Source: Aerococcaceae bacterium DSM 111022 (GTDB lineage: Bacteria; Bacillota; Bacilli; Lactobacillales; Aerococcaceae). Taken from it: a stretch of 64,000 bases of DNA. Under the pieces are notes generated by a model that saw nothing but the letters and a program-made list of their open reading frames with translations, did not search any database and was not told the DNA's origin. The stretch lies in assembly GCA_015863195.1 (NCBI GenBank), contig JACBXO010000002.1:1-64000 (forward strand). The letters are read 5' to 3'. Of this stretch, positions 37,326 to 44,725 are shown one piece after another. The translations under genes were made by a program, and so were the position numbers. The number at the start of each line of letters is the position of its first letter. Position 1 is the stretch's first letter.

Positions 37326-38426
37326 TTATTTTAAATCGATTAATTTCGCGTTTTTCACGTCTTCGATTGTCTGAGTTCCTGCAAGTTGCATTACACGTTT
37401 TAAATCTTTTTCAAAGTATTCAAATACTGATTGAACACCTTTCCATCCACCTAAACCTAAGCCCCATAATGCTGGACGGCCAATCGCTACAATATCTGCA
37501 CCTGATGCTAATGCTTTAAACATATGTTCACCGCGGCGAATACCTGAGTCAAATACAATTGGCACTCGTTTGTTTACTGCTTCAGCAATTGATTCTAATA
37601 CTTCGAATGAACCTGGAGCGCCATCTAATTGACGACCACCATGGTTTGAAACCCAAATTCCGTCCGCGCCAGCACCGATTCCTGCTAATGCATCATCAGG
37701 AGATTGAACACCTTTCAAGAATACTGGAAGTCCAGTGTATTCTTTAATGAAACGAATATCATCTAAGCTAATTTTTTGTTTTGATTGAGCATAAATATTA
37801 TTTAATGACATATTTTTACCGTCACCTGTTAAATAACGAGATACAATTGGCATACCAAATGGATAAACGAATTTATTTTTATCATCGCGGTCACGGTTAC
37901 CAGATACTGTAGAATCTGCTGTTAGGATAATCGCTGTTGCACCATCAGATTTTGCTTCGTCTAAGATATTTTTGTTGAATTCATCATCTTTAGACATATA
38001 AATTTGGAACCAACGAGGTGTGTCTTGTAATCCTTCTTGAATCTCTTCAAAAGTTGCTCCAGAATAAGCAGAAATAGACATGATCGTTCCACCAAATTCA
38101 CGAATTCCTCGAGCAGTACCCGCTTCTTTCGTTTCATGTGCTAAACCATGAGCAGCAATTGGTGCCATAATAAATGGTACTTTAATTTCATGTTCAAAAA
38201 TTTTCGTACTTGTGTCTGGGAATTCAACATTTTGAGCGACACGTGGAACAATTCCTTTTTGTCTAAAAGCAGAGTCATTACGTTCTAACGTAAATTCATC
38301 TCCCGCTCCACCTGTAATATAGTGGTACCCACCATGAGGGATTACCTCCTCAGCTGCGTCACGCAAATCGTAAGTGTTTACAATTTCCAATTCGTTTACA
38401 TTGTTAGGTGCATTATAATCTGTCAT
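37326..38426 (-). CDS. lctO: L-lactate oxidase (FMN-dependent alpha-hydroxyacid oxidase)
   Basis: Enzyme of 366 residues, collinear with A. viridans lactate oxidase. Active-site Tyr36 lies in GGYHYITGG, and His262 with Arg265 in [17 protein letters not shown]-contacting segments include PIAAHGLAH and DSGIRRGEH. The stretch [20 protein letters not shown] is the lactate-oxidase-type loop. It turns L-lactate and oxygen into pyruvate and hydrogen peroxide in the cytoplasm. The promoter region carries two cre sites, and lrgAB lies downstream. Catalase at 18-20 kb could clear the peroxide. Confidence 0.93.
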   Translation of the reverse strand: MTDYNAPNNVNELEIVNTYDLRDAAEEVIPHGGYHYITGGAGDEFTLERNDSAFRQKGIVPRVAQNVEFPDTSTKIFEHEIKVPFIMAPIAAHGLAHETKEAGTARGIREFGGTIMSISAYSGATFEEIQEGLQDTPRWFQIYMSKDDEFNKNILDEAKSDGATAIILTADSTVSGNRDRDDKNKFVYPFGMPIVSRYLTGDGKNMSLNNIYAQSKQKISLDDIRFIKEYTGLPVFLKGVQSPDDALAGIGAGADGIWVSNHGGRQLDGAPGSFEVLESIAEAVNKRVPIVFDSGIRRGEHMFKALASGADIVAIGRPALWGLGLGGWKGVQSVFEYFEKDLKRVMQLAGTQTIEDVKNAKLIDLK

Positions 38427-38462
38427 AATTCTTCCTCTTTCCCTTAAATAATATTTGAATAA

Positions 38463-38490
38463 ATATTAACACATTAATAATTATGTGCAA
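38463..38490 (-). promoter_or_regulatory. Promoter of lctO
   Basis: On the minus strand TTGCAC and TAATAT are 16 bp apart, about 37 bp before the start codon. The -35 element lies inside the cre site described next. Confidence 0.55.
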
Positions 38491-38499
38491 TCGATTACA
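38486..38499. promoter_or_regulatory. cre site overlapping the lctO -35 element
   Basis: On the minus strand TGTAATCGATTGCA matches 13 of 14 positions of the CcpA consensus TGWAANCGNTNWCA. Its position would block the promoter. Confidence 0.65.
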
Positions 38500-38537
38500 A
38501 ATTGAAATGAACAAGAAAGTCGGTAAAAACTTTAATA

Positions 38538-38551
38538 TGTCAACGTTTTCA
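38538..38551. promoter_or_regulatory. Perfect cre site upstream of lctO
   Basis: On the minus strand TGAAAACGTTGACA matches all 14 positions of TGWAANCGNTNWCA. It lies 52 bp upstream of the second cre site, about five helical turns. Confidence 0.75.
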
Positions 38552-38718
38552 AGTTGTTTGTTTTATTTACTAAATATTATTTATTTTTTGAGACAACCTC
38601 TAAAACCTATCCAATAAGTAATCACTACAACTTTTTTGTGAAAAAGCAGACCTTGTTTTCATTATTAATTAAAAATGTCAAATAAATGTGTAGACTTTAA
38701 TTTTTGTTTCACATGTTA

Positions 38719-39615
38719 TTAAGCATATGTTCGGTATATTTCAATATGTTTTGGTAAAACTTTCACATCTAGTGGCTGATCTGGTCCGACATCTCCGTCT
38801 AAATCCATTTTTAAATCAACCGGTTCTTCGATTTCTAGATGATAAGATTGACACTTTATTACTTTGATATTTTCATTTTGTTCAATATCACCAAAAATGA
38901 TATCTTTAATCACTTGTAATTTAACACCAGTCGACTGATTTAATAATAAAACACAATACAAATTACCATCATTGATGGCATTCTCACCTTCAGTGATTTG
39001 CACTTGACCATAATAATTCGTGAGTAAGGAAAAGAAATGTGATATTTGGTATTTCTCCGCTTCACCACCGTCAATACTTAAAGTAATCTGATGTAATTGA
39101 TCATCTGGTACTTCACGAATAATATTTTCAATATAGGCTAAACTTCCCTTTTGTTCCTTTTCTTCGCTACTCGTTTCCATAGTCGCATTAATTAAATTAC
39201 CAAAAGCAACATAATAAATAAAATAGGCCTCATTACAGCACCCAATATCAATCCGATCTGTTGTATTTAAATCAAGTTGTTCAATTGCTTTTTCTAAATC
39301 AATTTCGTCCTCTAGTGTTCTTAAATAAGTATTATTCGTACCACCCGGAAGTAAACCTAACTTAGGCCGATAATCGAATTCCGCAATCCCATTAACCACT
39401 TCATTAAAAGTTCCATCACCACCAATGACAAAAACACTGTCCATTTGATCCATACTCGCTTTTTTAGCTAACTTTGTCGCATCTCCAGGGGATTTTGTTT
39501 CATGAATCGTAATCGAGTTGAAATCTTGATTTAATCGATATTCCAATTCATTAATTCGCGCTAATTCAATCCCACCACCTGCATTTGGATTATATATAAT
39601 CATCGCCGTTTTCAT
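38719..39615 (-). CDS. Diacylglycerol kinase family lipid kinase
   Basis: Protein of 298 residues of the DagK/YegS/BmrU family. The nucleotide-binding motif GGDGTFNEVVNGI is at about residues 64-76, after the N-terminal YNPNAGGG; the second conserved region is LGLLPGGTNN. It would phosphorylate diacylglycerol or a related lipid at the inner membrane face. Monocistronic, with an RBS GTGAGGCGG. The downstream side has no clear terminator. Confidence 0.88.
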   Translation of the reverse strand: MKTAMIIYNPNAGGGIELARINELEYRLNQDFNSITIHETKSPGDATKLAKKASMDQMDSVFVIGGDGTFNEVVNGIAEFDYRPKLGLLPGGTNNTYLRTLEDEIDLEKAIEQLDLNTTDRIDIGCCNEAYFIYYVAFGNLINATMETSSEEKEQKGSLAYIENIIREVPDDQLHQITLSIDGGEAEKYQISHFFSLLTNYYGQVQITEGENAINDGNLYCVLLLNQSTGVKLQVIKDIIFGDIEQNENIKVIKCQSYHLEIEEPVDLKMDLDGDVGPDQPLDVKVLPKHIEIYRTYA

Positions 39616-39654
39616 TCTACCGCCTCACTTTCACTCTTTAATTATAATAAAAAT

Positions 39655-39687
39655 GACTCGCAAAGTGTTAAATATACTTTGCGAGTC
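39655..39687 (-). terminator. Terminator of the rhomboid-glucokinase-rhodanese operon
   Basis: Perfect 12-bp stem GACTCGCAAAGT/ACTTTGCGAGTC around a 9-nt loop, followed by ATTTTTATT on the minus strand. Confidence 0.88.
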
Positions 39688-39696
39688 AAAAATTAA

Positions 39697-40092
39697 TTAT
39701 AAATTCGATTTTGTTTTACCTGGCCAATCTTCCATTCCACCTTTGAGGATGAAGACTTTTTCTTTATCATAGCCATTTTTACGTAATGCATTCGCCGCAC
39801 GAGATACCGCGAAAATACCGTCTCCATAAAGATAAACTGGCGTATCACGGCGCACTTCCTGAGCACGCATACCAAATTGTGAGTAAGGGATATTACGAGC
39901 ACCTAAAATGTGTTTAGCTTTAAATTCCGCTTCTTCACGAACATCCACTACTTGAACGCGACGAATAATCGGAGATAGTTCATAAGCCTCAGCCATATTT
40001 GCCGATCGTTTACGAAAAACATACATCACCAATTGATAAATTCCATAAATTAAGAGCCCAACTCCTAAAAAAATTAAAATTCCTTGTAACAA
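39697..40092 (-). CDS. Membrane-anchored rhodanese-like protein
   Basis: Protein of 131 residues: one N-terminal membrane helix (ILIFLGVGLLIYGIYQLVMYV) followed by a cytoplasmic rhodanese fold (VQVVDVREEAEFKAKHILGARNIPYSQF). The position of the catalytic Cys reads LYGDGIFAVSRAAN and has no Cys, so sulphurtransferase activity is unlikely. It starts with TTG after an AGAGG ribosome site. It is last in an operon with a rhomboid protease and glucokinase, an arrangement seen across Firmicutes (YqgP-YqgQ-GlcK region). Confidence 0.85.
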   Translation of the reverse strand: MLQGILIFLGVGLLIYGIYQLVMYVFRKRSANMAEAYELSPIIRRVQVVDVREEAEFKAKHILGARNIPYSQFGMRAQEVRRDTPVYLYGDGIFAVSRAANALRKNGYDKEKVFILKGGMEDWPGKTKSNL

Positions 40093-40107
40093 TTGAAAAC
40101 CTCTATT

Positions 40108-41082
40108 CTATTTTTTTAATCCATTATTAACGATTTGCGCCGCACCAAACATACCCGCGTCATTTCCTAACTGTGCAATCACAATTTTTGACGTCTCTTT
40201 AATTTGAGAAAAAGTATACAGTTTAAAGTAGTTCTCTACCTTCGATCTTAAAAATTCACCAGACCCCGAAACCCCGCCACCTAGTATTAGTTTTGCAGGA
40301 TTTAATGTATTCGCGATATGTGACAATGCACGGGCTAAATAATCAACGTATAAGTCGACAACATAAAGTGCATAAGCATCTTTATTATCTTCTGCTGTTT
40401 TGAAGATGAGATAAGCTGAAATGTCTTTGCCTTCTTGAATCATTGATTTTAATTCACTTTGCCCATCAAAGTCATCTATATGTTTAAGCGCTAAATTAAC
40501 CGCACCAGTTGCAGAGGCAACTGTTTCTAGACACCCTTTTTTACCACAGGTACAATCAATTGGGTCGTGGAATTCAATAGTCATATGACCAATTTCACCG
40601 GCAGCTTGATTGATTCCGTGAACTAATTGGCCATCAATTACCACTCCGCCACCAACACCTGTACCAAGTGTTACCATGACAACATTATCGGCTTGTTCAC
40701 CAGCCCCTTGCCATTGTTCCCCAAGAGCTGCAACATTGGCGTCATTATCCATAAAGAATGGCACTGGAAATGCTTTTTGGAATTGATCACGGACATGTTG
40801 TACTTTATCCCAGTTTAAATTATAGGCACTCACAACCGTCCCCTCTTCATGATTAATCGTTCCTGGTGTACCTAAACCAATCCCTTTGATTTCTTCGATG
40901 GATATATTTTCGCGGTTTAAAAATGCTTGAACTGCTTTTACCAGATTAGGAACGATGAGTGTTCCTTCTTGTGAAATATCTGTGGGTACTGACCAGCGAT
41001 CAATAATTTCGGCATTTTCATTTAAAACGCCCATTTTTGCAGATGTTCCTCCTAAATCAATCGCAACAATATACTTACTCAT
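40108..41082 (-). CDS. glcK: ROK-family glucokinase
   Basis: Enzyme of 324 residues. It has the N-terminal phosphate loop DLGGTSAKMG, catalytic Asp in FFMDNDANVAALGE, the GTGVGGG loop, and the zinc motif CTCGKKGCLE typical of ROK kinases. It phosphorylates glucose to glucose 6-phosphate in the cytoplasm. Its start overlaps the stop of the rhomboid gene (TAATG), which shows coupling. Confidence 0.93.
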   Translation of the reverse strand: MSKYIVAIDLGGTSAKMGVLNENAEIIDRWSVPTDISQEGTLIVPNLVKAVQAFLNRENISIEEIKGIGLGTPGTINHEEGTVVSAYNLNWDKVQHVRDQFQKAFPVPFFMDNDANVAALGEQWQGAGEQADNVVMVTLGTGVGGGVVIDGQLVHGINQAAGEIGHMTIEFHDPIDCTCGKKGCLETVASATGAVNLALKHIDDFDGQSELKSMIQEGKDISAYLIFKTAEDNKDAYALYVVDLYVDYLARALSHIANTLNPAKLILGGGVSGSGEFLRSKVENYFKLYTFSQIKETSKIVIAQLGNDAGMFGAAQIVNNGLKK

Positions 41083-41804
41083 TAAAAAATTCCTCCTAAT
41101 CCTGCTCCTCTAGATGTAAAGCCATAGTATACAAAGAAAAATGCTAACACAATAATCGCAGCGCCGGCTATAACCTTGTGCGATATTTTTATATCAGATT
41201 TTAAAGGTGTTTGTAAAATTAAAGTAATGAGTGCACCAAAGAGTGCGCCTCCGATATGTCCAAAGTTGTCGACACCTTGATTGATCATTCCTAGAATGAC
41301 ATTTAGTAATAGAACAAATCCCATTGACATCGAACGTTGGCGTAAATAACGGTTATCTGGGTAAACATAAGATAATACGAGCATCGCAGCGAACATTCCG
41401 AATAATGCTGTACTTGACCCGGCTGAAATGCTATTGCTGAAGGCAAATGACATTAAATTTCCACCGATTGCTGAGACGAAATATAAAATAATAAAGCGCC
41501 AGCTACCCATGATTGGTTCTAATTCGATTCCTAAAAAGAAAAGTACCACTAAGTTCATTAATAAGTGTGCGGCACCGATATGAATAAATGCGGCTGTTAT
41601 TAGACGGTACCATTCACCGCCTTGGATAATCATGGGCGCAAAATTAGCGCCTGCTTCAACTAATGGCACTGCTTCTGTTGTTGTCCCATATGTGATTTGC
41701 ATCCATAGGAACATTATCAGATTTAAAATAACTAAAACAGTTGAAACGAGTGTTTGATTCCAAGTAAATAATTTCTTTATTTCCTCAAAATTTTTGTTTT
41801 TCAT
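41082..41804 (-). CDS. Rhomboid family intramembrane serine protease
   Basis: Membrane protein of 240 residues with about six or seven helices. The catalytic Ser lies in SAGSSTALFGMFAAML (canonical GxSxxxxG), and the catalytic His in NFGHIGGALFGAL; the HIGAAHLLMNL segment is the usual helix-2 motif. It lacks the long soluble N-domain of B. subtilis GluP. It cuts membrane proteins inside the bilayer; substrates are unknown. It precedes glucokinase in the operon. Confidence 0.9.
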   Translation of the reverse strand: MKNKNFEEIKKLFTWNQTLVSTVLVILNLIMFLWMQITYGTTTEAVPLVEAGANFAPMIIQGGEWYRLITAAFIHIGAAHLLMNLVVLFFLGIELEPIMGSWRFIILYFVSAIGGNLMSFAFSNSISAGSSTALFGMFAAMLVLSYVYPDNRYLRQRSMSMGFVLLLNVILGMINQGVDNFGHIGGALFGALITLILQTPLKSDIKISHKVIAGAAIIVLAFFFVYYGFTSRGAGLGGIF

Positions 41805-41813
41805 AAGCCCTCC

Positions 41814-42359
41814 TTAAATTTTAAATAATTGTTGGATGGTGATATCATGTTCTTCTACCGTCCAAGTTGGTTTTTTAAATATTTGACTCGGGAAAAGTTG
41901 AGTGGCCGTTTTTCCTTTATAATCAGCTAGGAAACGGTCGTAATAACCTCCACCAAAACCAACCCGATTTCCTGCTTCACTAAATACAACGCCAGGAACT
42001 AAAACCAAATCAATCTCTGATTTTTCAACGACAGGCGCTGATTCGATAGGTTGAACGACAGAACGGTAAACTGTTTCCAATTCATCCTCTAAAAGATACT
42101 TGTGAAATTTCATTTGTCGTTTTGGATATAGTCTTGGTAACAGTACTGTGCGGCCAGAGTGAATGAGCGCTTCAATTAGGCGATGTGTATCCACTTCCGG
42201 TTCAAAGCTAAAATACATTGCAATCGTTTGTATATCATTCTCTTCAATGAAATTGAGCACTTGATTGTGTAGTGCTTTTTCATATTTAGAACGATCATCC
42301 GAATTAATCGCTGCCATTTTTGTTAGCACCGCATTACGTGTTTCTACTTTTTGAGTCAT
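41814..42359 (-). CDS. 5-formyltetrahydrofolate cyclo-ligase
   Basis: Start taken at the ATG at 42359, 6 nt after AAAAGGGTG; an in-frame GTG three codons earlier overlaps that ribosome site. This gives 181 residues. Family motifs are YFSFEPEVDT, LVPGVVF and the ATP/Mg loop GFGGGYYDRFL. It converts 5-formyl-THF to 5,10-methenyl-THF. It is 9 bp upstream of the rhomboid gene, so it heads the four-gene operon, a layout common in Firmicutes. Confidence 0.93.
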   Translation of the reverse strand: MTQKVETRNAVLTKMAAINSDDRSKYEKALHNQVLNFIEENDIQTIAMYFSFEPEVDTHRLIEALIHSGRTVLLPRLYPKRQMKFHKYLLEDELETVYRSVVQPIESAPVVEKSEIDLVLVPGVVFSEAGNRVGFGGGYYDRFLADYKGKTATQLFPSQIFKKPTWTVEEHDITIQQLFKI

Positions 42360-42619
42360 TTTATGCACCCTTTTCCAGAATAATCTTTCTTAATTGTAGC
42401 ATAAGAAGCTGTTTCGAACATCTATTTTTCCATAGAGATAAAATTTCAGCTAACAAATAACTCATTTCATCACAAATAGTTGTCTGATGATCAATTACCA
42501 ATCTTCATTTTACACTATATCCGACTAAAGCGCTAACAATTTTATGGAAAATAATTGGTAATTTTTTTGGTTTCTGAATTATTGTCTGTTTCTTCTATAT
42601 AAAAGCGATCTAGGTTAGG

Positions 42620-42720
42620 TAAATGGAAAGTTCTGGCCATTTAACTCAAACTTTCCTCATTTCAGCTGGTTTTGTGGAAAGTTTAGAATTAAAAACTTAA
42701 ACTTTCTTTATTTTTAATTG
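42620..42720. repeat. 51-bp hairpin repeat, two units
   Basis: GGAAAG starts at 42625 and 42676 and its partner CTTTC(C/T) at 42651 and 42702; both pairs are 51 bp apart. The arms resemble those of the 28.2 kb array. Confidence 0.75.
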
Positions 42721-42779
42721 AAATGAACAACGTTTATTGAAACTAAACAAATCTTTCCACATTATGATTTATCGTTGTG

Positions 42780-42945
42780 CATGATGTAGCTTCGCAGATT
42801 ACGAAGGTGCTCAAATGAATTTCAACGTAGCTTCTCAAATCATGAAGGTGCGTTACTGAACCCAGCGAACCTTCACAGTTCACGAACCTACTCTAATCTG
42901 TCTCGACGCACCTTAACAGTTCACGAACCTACTCAACCTAGCAGC
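42780..42945. repeat. 41-bp tandem hairpin array, four units
   Basis: CTTC...GAAG hairpins start at 42790, 42831, 42871 and about 42912 (steps 41, 40, 41). The arms match the first block of the 23.4 kb array. The gap separates the cyclo-ligase 5' end from the rpmG 3' end. Confidence 0.85.
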
Positions 42946-43008
42946 CTGACTTCAATAATTCCCCTATCCCCTTTTAAACGAATCCCCCAAAATTAATATA
43001 TTGTACAA

Positions 43009-43032
43009 AAAAACTCGACCGAGGCCGAGTTA
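43009..43032 (-). terminator. Terminator of rpmG
   Basis: AACTCGACC pairs with GGCCGAGTT (one wobble/mismatch), followed by seven T on the minus strand. Confidence 0.88.
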
Positions 43033-43039
43033 ATTGTGA

Positions 43040-43192
43040 TTATTTTTTAACTTCACGGTGAAGCGTTACTTTACGATCACGTGGGCAGTATTTTTTCTTC
43101 TCTAAACGATCTGGATTATTACGACGATTTTTGTTCGTTAAATAATTGCGTTCGCCACATTCTGTACACTCTAAATTAATATTTACGCGCAT
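43040..43192 (-). CDS. rpmG: Large ribosomal subunit protein bL33
   Basis: A 50-residue protein beginning [17 protein letters not shown] and ending [10 protein letters not shown]. It has the first zinc-type pair (CTEC) but only one Cys in the second (KYCPRDRK), a common partly degenerate form in Firmicutes. RBS GGAGGG. Monocistronic with a terminator. Paralogous zinc and non-zinc copies usually exist elsewhere in such genomes. Confidence 0.93.
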   Translation of the reverse strand: MRVNINLECTECGERNYLTNKNRRNNPDRLEKKKYCPRDRKVTLHREVKK

Positions 43193-43420
43193 GTGTATCC
43201 CTCCAAACTCAAATTAATTGCTGTCTGCTAAGACAATACTTGAATATTGTACCATGTGAAAATTAAATATGCTAGTATAAAATATAATTTAAGCCATTTT
43301 TTTGAAATTCACAAAAAATTCTTACAATTGTTGTAGTAACGTAACAGTCTAATGTTTGATTATCCAGTCAATTCTGATAAAATTGTGTTAGACATAAAAT
43401 TTGAGAAAGAGGTGGATTTA

Positions 43421-43849
43421 ATGAATATATGGTGGTTGGTGATTGGCCTATTTGTTATTGCCATTATATTACTATTAATCTCTGTGTTTACAAAAGATAA
43501 CACAAATAATGAACTAGAGGATAGATTGGACCGTTTAACTGAAGACCAGTCTCAAGAACTATTCGCTTTGAAGACGCGCATTTCTGAATTAGAACATGCT
43601 GTATTCAATGCAACAAATGCTTCACAAGAATCTTACGGTGAATTCGACACAGTTGAAGAAGGTAATACTTATGTAGTAGCCGAAGAAGAAGTTGAACCCG
43701 TTAATGTTGAAAGTATCGAAGATGACGTGCGCGAATCTGTTATCAATGATTACGCTCAAGGTTATACAATGCATGAAATTAGTAACCATGTAGGAATTTC
43801 AACAAACACCGTTCAAGCTATTATCGATGATTATATCGAAAATCGCTAA
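43421..43849 (+). CDS. Membrane-anchored coiled-coil protein with C-terminal helix-turn-helix
   Basis: Start taken at the ATG at 43421 behind GAAAGAGGTGG; upstream in-frame ATG at 43352 has no ribosome site. This gives 142 residues. One N-terminal membrane helix (IWWLVIGLFVIAIILLLISV) is followed by a coiled coil (about 28-65), an acidic spacer, and a C-terminal segment YAQGYTMHEISNHVGISTNTVQAIIDDYI that looks like a helix-turn-helix of the resolvase/DUF6115 kind. It may link the membrane to DNA or to another protein. Co-transcribed with the next gene (15 bp gap). Function unknown. Confidence 0.75.
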   Translation: MNIWWLVIGLFVIAIILLLISVFTKDNTNNELEDRLDRLTEDQSQELFALKTRISELEHAVFNATNASQESYGEFDTVEEGNTYVVAEEEVEPVNVESIEDDVRESVINDYAQGYTMHEISNHVGISTNTVQAIIDDYIENR

Positions 43850-43864
43850 GAAAGGACGATTAGT

Positions 43865-44527
43865 ATGAATAAAAATGCAATGCGTTCAATGGGTGTAGGT
43901 ATTTTAATTTCAGCTGTTTTACTAAGTGGTTATGCTTTCTTCACGGATGGAGATACGACAAATACCGAAGGTGAAAACACAGAAGTACTTGCTTCCCTTG
44001 AATCAGAAAATTCACAATTAAAATCAGATCAAGTATCACTGAATGATGAAATTGCTCAATTACGCGAAGATAACAACAATCAAAGTTCAGCATCTTCATC
44101 ATCAAGTAATGGTGCTAGCTCAACTTCAGCAGATTCCACTGAATCAAATGGTGACGAATCAGAAACAAATGAAGAAACTGAGTCAGCAGACAATACGGAT
44201 AACAATGATACAGAAGATACAACTGATACAGAAGATACAACTGATACAGAAGAAACAACAGACGAAAATGTTGAAACAAATGAAGAAGGTTTAGCAACTC
44301 CTGCTGAATCTGGTACTTTTACAATTGCTGAAGGTAGCGACACAGCAACGATTTCTCAACAATTACAAGATGCCGGTTATATTGAGTCAGCTGATGACTT
44401 CACTGCCCTAATCGAAGAATGGGGTCTAGAAACAGTTATCGGAGCTGGTGACTATGACTTAAATAGTGATATGAGTATTCATGATATCGCGAATATCATT
44501 ACTCAAGGCGCTTACTATTATTACTAA
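43865..44527 (+). CDS. Exported low-complexity protein with MltG/YceG-like C-terminal domain
   Basis: Protein of 220 residues. An N-terminal membrane segment (MGVGILISAVLLSGYAF) is followed by a short coiled coil (about 42-70), then about 80 residues rich in Ser, Thr, Asp and Glu with an exact internal DTEDTT repeat. The C-terminal 70 residues (GTFTIAEGSDTATISQQLQDAGY ... VIGAGDYDLNSDMSIHDIANIIT) resemble the LysM-like lead domain of MltG, without the catalytic transglycosylase domain. It likely sits in the cell wall region. No catalytic function can be claimed. Confidence 0.75.
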   Translation: MNKNAMRSMGVGILISAVLLSGYAFFTDGDTTNTEGENTEVLASLESENSQLKSDQVSLNDEIAQLREDNNNQSSASSSSSNGASSTSADSTESNGDESETNEETESADNTDNNDTEDTTDTEDTTDTEETTDENVETNEEGLATPAESGTFTIAEGSDTATISQQLQDAGYIESADDFTALIEEWGLETVIGAGDYDLNSDMSIHDIANIITQGAYYYY

Positions 44528-44540
44528 GCACTTTTTAAAT

Positions 44541-44571
44541 GGCCTGTCCTCTTGGATGGGTCTATTTTTTT
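44541..44571 (+). terminator. Terminator of the envelope-protein pair
   Basis: GGCCTGTCC pairs with GGATGGGTC through wobble pairs around a TCTT loop, then TATTTTTTT. Confidence 0.7.
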
Positions 44572-44725
44572 GCATAGAATTTTTAACTTCGATCTTTTCT
44601 GCTATACTTTCCAAATGAAAACGTTGTATTTGAGCAGAGCGATAACAAATTATTCGAACTTGTATTATAATGGATGATAGAAAATTAGACCTAGCTGAGA
44701 CTAGAATAGTTGGGAGCATTTATAA

